Source of the DNA: an uncultured Lachnospiraceae bacterium
GTDB taxonomy: Bacteria; Bacillota; Clostridia; Lachnospirales; Lachnospiraceae
NCBI GenBank assembly: GCA_947177165.1
Contig: CAMWTP010000008.1
Coordinates: 1-64,000 of the forward strand
DNA length: 64,000 nt
Reading direction: 5' to 3'
Shown piece after piece: positions 35,406 through 44,794 of this stretch. The translations under genes were made by a program, and so were the position numbers. Each line of letters starts with the position of its first letter. The stretch's first letter is position 1. Under the pieces are notes generated by a model, which had not been told where the DNA came from, searched no databases, and saw only the letters and a program-made list of their open reading frames with translations.

Positions 35406-38400
35406 ATGAAAAAAGGGACAAAAGAAATACTGTCGGGGGTGCTTGCGCTGAGTATCCTGTTGAGTACGCCGACTGGCATGAGAGCGGCGGAGGCAGCAGG
35501 ACAGAAGCGGACAGACCAGAGACAGGTGGCAGCCATTCAGACGGATGTACAGCCAGACAGCCGCGGCAGAGATGAGACAAAAGAGACAAAAGAGACAAAA
35601 GAGAAGAAAGAGACAAAAGAGACAGAAGAGGCAAAAGGGGAAAACGAGACAAAAGAAGCAAAAGAGACAAAAGAAGCGAGAGAGGCAGAAGTCACAGAAA
35701 CCGCCGCGGAAATCCTGTCAGAAACTGTGTCACAGGATCCGTCGGAAATTTCAACGGAGGAACCATCAGAGAGCACATCAGAAGTCATATCAGAAGTTGT
35801 ATCGGAGAAGACGTCAGACGACACATCAGAAGCAGATTCGGAATTAATTCCTGAGGAGATCACAGAGATAAAAAGCGATATGGAGGAGGAATGGGTGGAG
35901 ATTCCATTGAGTTGTTTTTCACCCGAAATATCAGACGACGGAGAGCTGGATTACAGAACATACGTGGATGAAGGCGACAATCGGTTTATTCAGGTCAGGA
36001 AATCAGAGGCGGAGCAGGCATTTTCCCAAAGTATCAAGGTAAAGAACAGCCCCTTATGTGACAGCGATTTCTATATCGAGCTGTCAGGGGATGGGCAGGT
36101 GCAGCGGTATGAGTATACGGAGTGGATAAAATATCTTGAGAGCTGCCGCGGATGGGTGAATGACAAGATTGAGGTAAAGCTGAGCGATACGGGAAAGAAA
36201 TACTTTGATTCCATTCAGATGAAAGAGCAGGAAGACGAAGCCGGAAAGGGGAAGAGAAAGTACACATTCTGGGCAGTAAATACGGACAAGAGCGCGAGCA
36301 CTAAGGACGTGGAGAACGGCACGCGGGCATACATAACAGGAAGAGATGCGGATGCGCCGATCCTCAGGGATTTCTGTGCAGACAATGAGTGTTATGAGCC
36401 GACTAAGACAGATACGGAGCAGTATTTTGCGGAAAATTTTGTGTTAAGCGGGGCGTTTGGCGATGATGTCAGCGGTGTGGACAGGATTGAATACACCACA
36501 GATATACGCGCAAAGGAGAATGCCGTCTGGGTCGAAGTAGAGAATACGCAGCGCCCGGAAGCACAGGAATCAGCAGATTCGGTTGTGGAATTTGAGATCG
36601 CGCTTCCGGACGGATGTTATCCGGCCATTGCAATAAGGGCGTATGACGAGGCCGGAAATGTCAGTGATGTAAAGCAGGTTGTCAATGAAGCGGGCGAACA
36701 TATCAAGGTTGTGGTGGACAGCACCGTGCCAGTGCTGCAGTTTCGTGTGTCTGCGGGAGGACAGCCCTACAACGGTGAGAATGACAACTGGACAAACAAG
36801 GATGTGCGGATAGAGGTCACGCCGGACAAAGACAGCTGCACCTATGCGGGTATTTATCAGTATGAATATGTCTACAGAAAAATCGGTCAAAATATGACAG
36901 ATGTGTCAGAAAGCTGGACAGAGCTTTCCGTGCAGGACAATTCGATGGCGGGACTTGAGATTGCGGAGGACAAAAATGGTTATTATCTCTTCCGGGCGGT
37001 TTCCAGGTCAGGTGTGGAGACAACAAATAATGCAGCGCAGAGAGTGCTCATACAGCATCAGCCAGCCGAAATCAAGCCGGTTCTTGTGAGCGGGGCGGAT
37101 GAGACAAAGTGCCGGAACGGATGGTACAACAAGCAATCCGGAACGCCGGTGATTCGCTTCGAGTATCCTGATTATGACACTGGTGTTATATCGAAAGAGT
37201 ACGATGCGCCAATCACGATACATTACGAATTGACAAAAGAAGATTCCGTTCCAGACACATGGGAGTCAGAACGACTAGGCGAAGCGCCGGGTACGGACAA
37301 TACATCCCCAAAAGCAGTGATCGGTGTCATGAGCTGCAAGGATGTGACGACCAGCGCTGACGGCAGTCAGGAATTCGTGTTGACAAAGGATGATCTGAAT
37401 CAGCATATCGTCGATTTTGCGTGTGAGGACGGATTCTATACCCTGAAGTACTGGACGACAGACAAGGCTGGGAACATGTCAGAGAAGCAGGTGCATCACT
37501 ACAAGATTGACTGCCACGAGCCGACAGACCTGACAATGGAGTTGGCAGGAAGCTCATTTGAGGTGGGCGGGGAGCCGGCGATCACTTACAGAAAATTTTA
37601 CCGTGACGCGATATCGGGCAGCGCGGACGCGCAGTATGGAATCAGCGGGAAAGGTTCGCTGGTAATCAGTAAAGTAAAGAAACCCGGCGAGTGGAAGGGC
37701 ACGGAGAACAGCAGCTTTGACAGCGAAGACAGTATCAGCATTCTGCCGAATACAAGGTGCTTTCTGTACATCAGGGCGGAGGACGCAGCCGGAAATATTG
37801 CGGAGGGCTGGACGAACGGCATCGTGGTAGACAACATGGCTCCCAATGAATCGCAGGATGGAAATCACAGGGAGCTGATCATTGAGCCCAAAGGTGCGAA
37901 TGCGCATGGTTTCTTCAATGATGACATTGCAGTTGAGATCTGTGTCAGGGATGCCCCGGAGGACGATAACTGTGCCGCCCTGAAATCGGTGACAAGCTCC
38001 GTCGGCAGAGATGGGACAGACACCGTTGCGGGGCAGGAGCTTTTTTCGTTTACCAAGGAGGCACCGACGGAGGATGAGATCATCGCGGCGTCAGATTTTC
38101 GGGGAACGCAGATAATCGATGCAAAGGCAAATGAAAGCAACGAGGCCTATATCGAGGTCACGGCAGCCGACAGGTCAGATAATATAAGGACATCAATACA
38201 AGTGTTAAAAATCGACGTTACCAGACCGGAGATCGACATCAGCTTTGACAACAATGATGCGGTAAATGGGAATTATTACCGGCAGGGAAGGACAGGGACA
38301 ATCCATGTGCATGAGCTGAATTTTAACCCCGATGCAGTCACTATATCTGTCACGAAGGATGGGCAGGTCTGGGAGACTGCGCTGTCTGACTGGAGGAGTG

Positions 38401-39947
38401 ACAACAGCGAACACTATGCCACGTTTGCCCTGACAGAGGACGGCGAGTACAGTATCACGGCAAGCTGTGTCGATCTGGCGGATAATGCATCGGATGAAAT
38501 ACAGACGGAAACATTTATCATCGACCAGACGGCGCCCCAGATGACAATTGCACTGAATGCCGGGCGGGAAGCGCAGGCAGCGGACCGGGTGTATTTCAAC
38601 ACGGACGTCACCGCAGTGCTCACTGTGACAGAGCGCAATTTCCGCGCAGAAGACGTCATTATAAATATGACACCAGTGTCAGAAAAAGGGACATGGAGCC
38701 ATGATGGGGATGTCCACACACTGCGGATCCCTTTTGCGGGCGATCAGCTGTATCACATTGATTGTACCTATACGGATATGGCGGGCAATTCGGCAGACAG
38801 AGTGGAAAGAGCGTTTACGATCGACACAATGGCGCCTGTGATTCGCATTGACGGTGTAGCGGACGGCTCTGCGAACAGCGGTGCGGTGCTGCCGGTGATA
38901 TCGGTGTCGGATTCCAATATAGAGACATCTGATATATCGGTGTCTGTGAAGACAGGAATCGGTGATATTGTGACGAATACAATTGAGACAGCATCGATTG
39001 CGGGCGATGGCGGTACAGAATACCGTCTGACGCTCACGGACATGACGGAGAAGGCGGATAATATCTACTATCTCACCGTTTCAGCCTGCGACCAGGCGGG
39101 AAATGTGGCGGAGCGCACCTGCCGCTTTTCCTTGAATAGAAACGGTTCTGTGTATGATCTGAGTGCGCTCGCGCACCTGATGGAACGGCAATACAATACT
39201 TACGGTGCGCTGCAGGATATTCAGATTGTCGAGATGAATATTGACACTGTCGAGGAGTTTGAACTCTATGTGTCGCGGAATGGCGCAATCGGTTATGAAG
39301 CCAGATACACGAGAGAAATGCATGGCTCGGCAGACATTGGTTACACATATGTGTATCAGATAGGGAAAGAGAACTTCGCAGCAGAGGGAATATACCGGTT
39401 GACATTGTACTCCAGGGACAGGGCTGGAAACGAAGTCAACAATGCAGCCGATATTCACGGAAAGGAGATCACGTTTACGATTGACAATACACCGCCCAGG
39501 GTAATAATCGATGGCGTGGAATCGGGGAAGGTGTACGATGTCGAGGCGCAGGAGGTACATGTCATTGTGACGGACAATTTTAAGCTGGCCGAGGCAGAGC
39601 TTACATTGGTAAACAAGGAAAATGAGGTGCTTGAGCGCTGGGACTATATGGAGCTTGCGGGGGAGGATGAGTCACTGAAGATTACGATTCCGCAGCACAA
39701 CGAGACGGTCTCTCTCTTATACCGGGTGAAGGATGCCGCGGGAAATGAGATGCAGACATTTCAGGGGGAACAGACGGCGCCCGCAGATTTCCTTGTCACG
39801 ACGGACAAGTATGTACAGATGCTCAACAGGCCGCCGCGGACTTTTATGGGAACGCTTGTGATACTGATGGCAGGAGCTTCCGGTGCGCTGGCGCTGTCGG
39901 TGGTTCTGATTAAGAGAAAGCGCGGGAAAGCGTTGCAGATACAATAG
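35406..39947 (+). CDS. Large secreted Ig-like repeat protein with C-terminal membrane anchor
   Basis: A 1513-residue protein. A signal peptide (LSGVLALSILLSTPTGMRAAEA) is followed by a low-complexity KET/KEA tract (residues about 55-97), then a Ser/Glu-rich tract. From about residue 300 come at least seven Ig-like modules, recognisable by linkers such as VDSTVPVLQF, IDVTRPEIDI, IDQTAPQMTI, IDTMAPVIRI and IDNTPPRVII. The end has one membrane helix (about 1480-1500) and a basic tail KRKRGK; no LPXTG is visible. It is a probable cell-surface adhesin or stalk protein. Binding partners cannot be predicted. Confidence 0.82.
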   Translation: MKKGTKEILSGVLALSILLSTPTGMRAAEAAGQKRTDQRQVAAIQTDVQPDSRGRDETKETKETKEKKETKETEEAKGENETKEAKETKEAREAEVTETAAEILSETVSQDPSEISTEEPSESTSEVISEVVSEKTSDDTSEADSELIPEEITEIKSDMEEEWVEIPLSCFSPEISDDGELDYRTYVDEGDNRFIQVRKSEAEQAFSQSIKVKNSPLCDSDFYIELSGDGQVQRYEYTEWIKYLESCRGWVNDKIEVKLSDTGKKYFDSIQMKEQEDEAGKGKRKYTFWAVNTDKSASTKDVENGTRAYITGRDADAPILRDFCADNECYEPTKTDTEQYFAENFVLSGAFGDDVSGVDRIEYTTDIRAKENAVWVEVENTQRPEAQESADSVVEFEIALPDGCYPAIAIRAYDEAGNVSDVKQVVNEAGEHIKVVVDSTVPVLQFRVSAGGQPYNGENDNWTNKDVRIEVTPDKDSCTYAGIYQYEYVYRKIGQNMTDVSESWTELSVQDNSMAGLEIAEDKNGYYLFRAVSRSGVETTNNAAQRVLIQHQPAEIKPVLVSGADETKCRNGWYNKQSGTPVIRFEYPDYDTGVISKEYDAPITIHYELTKEDSVPDTWESERLGEAPGTDNTSPKAVIGVMSCKDVTTSADGSQEFVLTKDDLNQHIVDFACEDGFYTLKYWTTDKAGNMSEKQVHHYKIDCHEPTDLTMELAGSSFEVGGEPAITYRKFYRDAISGSADAQYGISGKGSLVISKVKKPGEWKGTENSSFDSEDSISILPNTRCFLYIRAEDAAGNIAEGWTNGIVVDNMAPNESQDGNHRELIIEPKGANAHGFFNDDIAVEICVRDAPEDDNCAALKSVTSSVGRDGTDTVAGQELFSFTKEAPTEDEIIAASDFRGTQIIDAKANESNEAYIEVTAADRSDNIRTSIQVLKIDVTRPEIDISFDNNDAVNGNYYRQGRTGTIHVHELNFNPDAVTISVTKDGQVWETALSDWRSDNSEHYATFALTEDGEYSITASCVDLADNASDEIQTETFIIDQTAPQMTIALNAGREAQAADRVYFNTDVTAVLTVTERNFRAEDVIINMTPVSEKGTWSHDGDVHTLRIPFAGDQLYHIDCTYTDMAGNSADRVERAFTIDTMAPVIRIDGVADGSANSGAVLPVISVSDSNIETSDISVSVKTGIGDIVTNTIETASIAGDGGTEYRLTLTDMTEKADNIYYLTVSACDQAGNVAERTCRFSLNRNGSVYDLSALAHLMERQYNTYGALQDIQIVEMNIDTVEEFELYVSRNGAIGYEARYTREMHGSADIGYTYVYQIGKENFAAEGIYRLTLYSRDRAGNEVNNAADIHGKEITFTIDNTPPRVIIDGVESGKVYDVEAQEVHVIVTDNFKLAEAELTLVNKENEVLERWDYMELAGEDESLKITIPQHNETVSLLYRVKDAAGNEMQTFQGEQTAPADFLVTTDKYVQMLNRPPRTFMGTLVILMAGASGALALSVVLIKRKRGKALQIQ
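35572..35695 (+). repeat. Low-complexity GAGACAAAA-type repeats
   Basis: Imperfect tandem 9-base units (and GCA variants) encode repeated KET/KEA residues behind the signal peptide. Unit changes keep the frame, so spacer length can vary among strains. Confidence 0.75.
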
Positions 39948-39971
39948 ATATTGAATAATCAATTCTTGTAA

Positions 39972-40000
39972 TTGAAGTAAACATTATTTCGTGCTATACT
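39972..40000 (+). promoter_or_regulatory. Sigma-A promoter of the SGNH-VWA-MoxR-LRR operon
   Basis: TTGAAG (39972-39977), a 17-base spacer and TATACT (39995-40000), 111 bases before the first gene. Confidence 0.75.
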
Positions 40001-40047
40001 ATATTAGGCAGTTGCATATGAGCGGCTGCCGGATGTACAATAATAAG

Positions 40048-40098
40048 AAATTGTGCAGGGATAACACAGGAATCTGACCAGTTATGTCCGCACAATTT
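40048..40098 (+). promoter_or_regulatory. Structured 5' leader of the SGNH operon
   Basis: AAATTGTGC (40048-40056) pairs perfectly with GCACAATTT (40090-40098). Inside, ATAAC pairs with GTTAT and GG with CC. The resulting long hairpin has a loop of about 15 bases. It lies between the promoter and the start codon. I do not recognise it as a known riboswitch class. Confidence 0.6.
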
Positions 40099-40111
40099 AT
40101 AAGAAAAGAGC

Positions 40112-41287
40112 ATGGAATATACGATGAAAAAATATGTGACAACATGGGGAAATGCAATTTCGATCGCGGACAGGAGACCGGAGAATTACGCGAAGGATCT
40201 GACGTTGCGCTACCCCATCCGTCCAATGTTTGACGGAGATAGATTAAAGATTACACTGGACAATTTCTGCGGTACTGAGCCTGTGACTATAAGTCGTATC
40301 TATATAGCGGACAGCTCGGATTCAGGGCGCGGTATTGTCGGGGAGACCAGTACACCGGTTACGTTTGACAACGGCAGCAGCAGCGTCACCATACCGGCGG
40401 GAGAGGCAGCAGTCAGCGACGAAATCCGCTTCCCGGTCAGACGCGGAAATGACATCAGTGTCAGTTTGTATCTGGGCGGGTTTACCCAGATGCGTTCTGC
40501 GGTGCTGATCACAGGACCGCTGTCAAAAGGATATTATGCAGTGGGTGACTACGCCCGGAGCGGCATGCTTCCGCTCGAGCTCACGAGAAACACGAACTGG
40601 TTTTATTTTTTAAGTAATGTGGAGATAGAGACAGAGCACACCAACCGTGCAGTCATCTGTTACGGGGACAGCATCACCTCGCAGGCGTGGCCCGACTATC
40701 TGACGCTGCGGTTATTTCAGGAAAATATTGAGCATACTGCTATTGTGAGGCGGGCTGCAAGCGGCACAAGGATTCTGCGGCAGTACGACAATATCACCTA
40801 CGACTCTTATGGGTTAAAAGGTTCGGTCCGTTTTCCGCGGGAGGCGAGGGTGAGCGGTGCTGACACCGTCATTATCCAGCACGGCATCAATGACATCATT
40901 CATCCGGTGGGCGTGGAGGTGAATCCGTTCCGTCCATGGAGCGATCTGCCGACAGCTGACGATCTGATACAGGGCTTGCGGCAGTATGTCCGTCAGGCGA
41001 GGGAGTACGGACTCGGCGTGTATGTCGGAACGCTGCTTCCGATCTACGGATGGCGCACCTATGAGCCGTTTCGGGAGGAGCTTCGCTGTGCGGTCAATGA
41101 GTGGATTCGCCAGACGAGGGAGATTGATGGCTGCATCGACTTTGACAAGGCATTGTGCGACAGTGTCAATACAGCGGCTTTCGCACAGGGGTACGACAGC
41201 GGCGACCATCTGCATCCGTCGGAGAAAGCGTATGAGCGGATGGCCGTGGAGGTACCTGAAATTTTGTTGAGACACGGGGAGAAATAA
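40112..41287 (+). CDS. SGNH/GDSL-type hydrolase
   Basis: A 391-residue protein. The N-terminal 170 residues form a beta-sandwich-like region. The C-terminal SGNH hydrolase has CYGDSITSQAW (block I Ser), QHGINDIIHP (block III Asn) and GDHLHPSEKAY (block V Asp and His). There is no signal peptide, so it is probably a cytoplasmic esterase or deacetylase. The start could be ATG 40112 or 40124; neither has a strong ribosome binding site, and MKKYVTTWGNAIS at the latter looks like the natural N-terminus. It is first gene of a five-gene operon. Confidence 0.85.
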   Translation: MEYTMKKYVTTWGNAISIADRRPENYAKDLTLRYPIRPMFDGDRLKITLDNFCGTEPVTISRIYIADSSDSGRGIVGETSTPVTFDNGSSSVTIPAGEAAVSDEIRFPVRRGNDISVSLYLGGFTQMRSAVLITGPLSKGYYAVGDYARSGMLPLELTRNTNWFYFLSNVEIETEHTNRAVICYGDSITSQAWPDYLTLRLFQENIEHTAIVRRAASGTRILRQYDNITYDSYGLKGSVRFPREARVSGADTVIIQHGINDIIHPVGVEVNPFRPWSDLPTADDLIQGLRQYVRQAREYGLGVYVGTLLPIYGWRTYEPFREELRCAVNEWIRQTREIDGCIDFDKALCDSVNTAAFAQGYDSGDHLHPSEKAYERMAVEVPEILLRHGEK

Positions 41288-41289
41288 AA

Positions 41290-41883
41290 ATGCCTACATT
41301 ACTATTTATCAATGCATGCGTGCGCGGCAAGGATTCGAGGACACTTGCTCTCGCGGAGCACCTTCTTGAGCGGATCAGGGAAGCAAACAGCAAGGATATG
41401 GCATTTCATATAGAAGAAATCAGACTTTCCACAGAAAATCTGCTTCCGCTGAATTATGAGAGACTTCAGAGGAGAGACGAACTGTTGGCAGCAGGTCAGC
41501 TGCATGATACCATGTTTGACTATGCAAATGCTGTCGCACAGGCGGATATGCTTGTGATTGCGGCACCGTACTGGGATATGTCGTTTCCGTCCTCGCTTAA
41601 AATATTTTTTGAGGCCGCGAGTGTGGTCGGGATAACGTTTACATACGCTGAGGACGGTACTCCTGTGGGACTCTGTGCCGCTGATGATATGTACTATGTC
41701 ACGACGAGCGGCGGCTATATCGGTGACTGTAATTTTGGTTTCGAGTATGTCAATGCACTGTGCAGACTCTACGGTGTACAGAGCACGCATTTTGTCAGTG
41801 CGCAGGGACTTGACCTTGACGGGGCCGATGTGCAGGCGATTATGGAGGAGGCCTGCAACGGGGAGATTTTGAATTTTTCGTGA
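41290..41883 (+). CDS. Flavodoxin-fold NAD(P)H oxidoreductase
   Basis: A 197-residue protein of the NAD(P)H dehydrogenase (quinone)/azoreductase-like flavodoxin family. It starts with LLFINACVRGKDSRTLALAEHLL (FMN phosphate loop); IAAPYWDMSFPSSLKIFFE and VTTSGGYIG are typical FMN-contact segments. It would reduce quinones or azo compounds with NAD(P)H. It begins two bases after the SGNH stop with GGGGAG upstream. Confidence 0.85.
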   Translation: MPTLLFINACVRGKDSRTLALAEHLLERIREANSKDMAFHIEEIRLSTENLLPLNYERLQRRDELLAAGQLHDTMFDYANAVAQADMLVIAAPYWDMSFPSSLKIFFEAASVVGITFTYAEDGTPVGLCAADDMYYVTTSGGYIGDCNFGFEYVNALCRLYGVQSTHFVSAQGLDLDGADVQAIMEEACNGEILNFS

Positions 41884-41910
41884 GTCTTTTGCGATGGCGG
41901 AGGTGTGTCA

Positions 41911-43278
41911 GTGGAAGCAGGGGCAAAAAGAGAAGCTAAAAAGGAAAATGAGAAGGAAAATGAAAAGGGATTATTGGCGCAGAAGATATGGAGCCTGTCA
42001 AGAGACAGGCTTCTCATGAATCTGCGCTTTCTGGACGTGGCGCTCTCCAGCCTGCGCTTTCGGGCAAGACCGGGAATCGACCATGTTTTTTGTGATGCTA
42101 ACACGCCGAAATATGCTGTCATTTACTATGATCCTGCCCACATCATTCGTCTTTACAGGAAGAATCCGGCAAACGTGACAAGATTATATCTGCATATATT
42201 GCTGCACTGTATTTTCAGCCATTCCTATAGATATGACAGGGTAGAGCAGGAGCTATGGGATGTGGCTGTGGATATGGCTGTGGAGCAGGTGGCATTGAAT
42301 ATGAATATATCGGGTCTTGAGACGGCCAGGGACGCGGAGCGCAGTGCGGTGCTGGCGCAGTGGAAGGAGCGCGCGGGAACACTGACTGCGGAGCGTATCT
42401 ACAGAAAGCTCAGGGAGGACAGGCTGGGTGTCAGCGAACTGCTGGAACTTGGCAATCTGTTCAGGCGCGATGTGCATGAGGGCTGGGGACCGGCAGAGAC
42501 ACTGGAGATTACCGAGGCGCAGTGGAAGAAGATCAGCGAGCGGATCAAGGCGGAACTAAAGTCCTTCTCTGAGGATAAGACCGATGACATGTCGGGGGAC
42601 AAGAGCATTCTGCAGAATCTTGAGGAGGCGACAAAGGAACACTATGACTATGGTGACTTTCTTAGAAAGTTCAGCGTGTCGGGAGAAGACATACAGATCA
42701 ACGATGACGAGTTTGATTATGTCTATTATACGTATGGACTGTCTCTGTACGGCAATCTTCCGCTGGTGGAACCGCTGGAGTACAAGGATGTCAACAAGAT
42801 CAAGGAGTTTGTGGTGGCGCTCGACACATCCGGCTCCTGCCGAGGCGAGGTGGTTCAGGCCTTTCTGAATAAAACGTACAGTATTTTGAAGAGCAGTGAA
42901 AATTTTTTTCGCAAGGTCAATATCCACATCATACAGTGCGATTCCGAGGTGCGCCGTGACACAAAGATTACGAATGACGACGAGTTTGAGACGTTTATGA
43001 GGGAAGGACAGTTGGAAGGCTTTGGCGCTACGGATTTCAGACCAGTTTTTGCGTATGTTGACAAGGCGATTGAGAGCGGGGAGTTTGAGAACCTGAAGGG
43101 ACTCATCTATTTTACGGATGGATTCGGCGTATTTCCGGAACATAAGCCATCGTACAATTATGACACGGCATTTGTATTTTTGGAGGATGACTTCGAGAAG
43201 CCGGCTGTGCCGCCGTGGGCGATCAAACTGGTATTGCCCGTTGAGGATATCGAGGAGCGCGTGGAGAGGGAGGTTTGA
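41911..43278 (+). CDS. VWA-like protein (DUF2201 family)
   Basis: A 455-residue protein. The N-terminal half has a metallopeptidase-like helix (HILLHCIFSHSYRYD) without a full HExxH motif. The C-terminal half is a VWA-like domain with the MIDAS start VVALDTSGSC (about residue 303), then GFGATDFRPVF and FTDGFGVFP. Such proteins are commonly encoded beside MoxR ATPases, as here. GTG 41911 is preferred over GTG 41905 because GGAGG is then seven bases upstream. The N-terminus is rich in Lys/Glu repeats. The role is unknown but likely protein complex remodelling with the ATPase. Confidence 0.8.
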   Translation: MEAGAKREAKKENEKENEKGLLAQKIWSLSRDRLLMNLRFLDVALSSLRFRARPGIDHVFCDANTPKYAVIYYDPAHIIRLYRKNPANVTRLYLHILLHCIFSHSYRYDRVEQELWDVAVDMAVEQVALNMNISGLETARDAERSAVLAQWKERAGTLTAERIYRKLREDRLGVSELLELGNLFRRDVHEGWGPAETLEITEAQWKKISERIKAELKSFSEDKTDDMSGDKSILQNLEEATKEHYDYGDFLRKFSVSGEDIQINDDEFDYVYYTYGLSLYGNLPLVEPLEYKDVNKIKEFVVALDTSGSCRGEVVQAFLNKTYSILKSSENFFRKVNIHIIQCDSEVRRDTKITNDDEFETFMREGQLEGFGATDFRPVFAYVDKAIESGEFENLKGLIYFTDGFGVFPEHKPSYNYDTAFVFLEDDFEKPAVPPWAIKLVLPVEDIEERVEREV

Positions 43279-43282
43279 TTTC

Positions 43283-44794
43283 GTGAATATTAAGCAGGCG
43301 AAAGAGCATATTAAAAATTCAGTCAGGTTGTATTTAAAAAAGGATGAGTACGGGGAATACCGCATTCCGGTGGTGCGGCAGAGACCGATCTTTCTGCTGG
43401 GTTCCCCTGGAATCGGCAAGACGGCCATCATGGAGCAGATCGCGCAGGAGCTCGGCATTGCGCTGGTGAGTTACTCCATGACGCATCATACAAGGCAGTC
43501 AGCGCTGGGACTACCTTTTATCACCCACAAAAACTATAAAGGGCTGGAGTTTGACATTTCTGAGTACACTATGAGTGAGATCATCGCATCGATCTATGAG
43601 GTGATGGAGCAGTCTGGAATTGAGGAAGGCATCTTATTTCTCGACGAGATCAACTGTGTGTCGGAGACGCTTGCGCCCTCCATGCTGCAGTTTTTGCAGT
43701 ACAAGGTGTTTGGGCGCCATAAGGTACCAGATGGCTGGGTGATCGTCACAGCGGGAAATCCGCCGGAGTACAACAAGTCAGTCCGGGAGTTTGACGTGGT
43801 GACGATGGACAGGATGAAGCTTGTCGAGGTGGAGGCGGATTATGCGACATGGAAAGAGTATGCCCTGAGCCAGGGGATACACAATGCCGTAACCACTTAT
43901 CTGGATATGAAAAAGAACGATTTCTACCGCGTGGAGACGAATGTCGGCGGCAAGTCCTATGTCACGGCAAGGGGCTGGGAGGACCTGTCAGCCACGATGC
44001 TTCTGTGTGAGGAGGAGGGACTTGTCGTGGACGAGACGCTGGTTGCCCAGTATCTCCACAACGGAAAGATTGTGAAAGAGTTTACAGCTTACTACGAGCT
44101 GTACAACAAGTACAAGAAGGACTACAAAGTCGAGGAAATCCTTGCAGGCACGAACTCTGCGCAGGTTGTGGAGCGGGCGCGGATCGCGAAGTTTGACGAG
44201 CGCCTGTCGCTGCTTGGGATGCTGCTGGATAAGCTGGAGAGCGAGATGAAGGAGAATCTCGAAAAATCGGATTACCTCACAGACCTGATGAAGCTCTTAA
44301 AGATCATAAGAACGCTGTATGAGAAAGATCATAGCACATCCGTACAGACACAGATTGAAAACCAGATCACAAACAGGCAGAAAATAATGGAGTCCATGAC
44401 AAACGCTGGGACACTCTCTAGTGAGGACAAGAGAAAGCACAGGGCGGTTGTCCGTTTCCTTGAGACAGCGCAAAAGAAGCTCCGGATGGAAGATTATGAC
44501 GACGCAGCAGCATTCGCCATGCTCAAGGCCGATTTTGATGCGGAGGTTGCCAGGATGAAGGAAGAAAACAGCAGAATACAGGCGCGGCTTCACAATCTCT
44601 TCGCATTTAGCGAGGTGGCGTTTATGGATGGAAACGAGGTGCTTGTCCTCGTGACGGAGCTCACGGTAAATGCCTTCAGTTCGCGCTTTATCGGATTGTA
44701 CGGGAGCGAGGATTACCAGAGGCACAACGAGGATCTGATGCTGCATGAGCGGCAGGACGATATCATGAGAGAGATCGAGGCGCTGGAACTATGA
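43283..44794 (+). CDS. MoxR-type AAA+ ATPase
   Basis: A 503-residue AAA+ ATPase. Walker A is GSPGIGKTA (about residues 39-47), Walker B is ILFLDEIN (about 115-122), and VIVTAGNPPEYNKSVREFD is the sensor 1 region of MoxR-like proteins. The C-terminal 200 residues are helical and charged. MoxR ATPases act as chaperones that insert cofactors or activate VWA partners. GTG 43283 has GGGAGG eight bases upstream and lies four bases after the VWA gene. The next gene overlaps by 4 bases. Confidence 0.88.
   Translation: MNIKQAKEHIKNSVRLYLKKDEYGEYRIPVVRQRPIFLLGSPGIGKTAIMEQIAQELGIALVSYSMTHHTRQSALGLPFITHKNYKGLEFDISEYTMSEIIASIYEVMEQSGIEEGILFLDEINCVSETLAPSMLQFLQYKVFGRHKVPDGWVIVTAGNPPEYNKSVREFDVVTMDRMKLVEVEADYATWKEYALSQGIHNAVTTYLDMKKNDFYRVETNVGGKSYVTARGWEDLSATMLLCEEEGLVVDETLVAQYLHNGKIVKEFTAYYELYNKYKKDYKVEEILAGTNSAQVVERARIAKFDERLSLLGMLLDKLESEMKENLEKSDYLTDLMKLLKIIRTLYEKDHSTSVQTQIENQITNRQKIMESMTNAGTLSSEDKRKHRAVVRFLETAQKKLRMEDYDDAAAFAMLKADFDAEVARMKEENSRIQARLHNLFAFSEVAFMDGNEVLVLVTELTVNAFSSRFIGLYGSEDYQRHNEDLMLHERQDDIMREIEALEL

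Noticed and set aside
43118..43282. Upstream extension of the MoxR ATPase frame
   Set aside because: It overlaps the conserved VWA-domain end in another frame, and GTG 43283 has a proper ribosome binding site.
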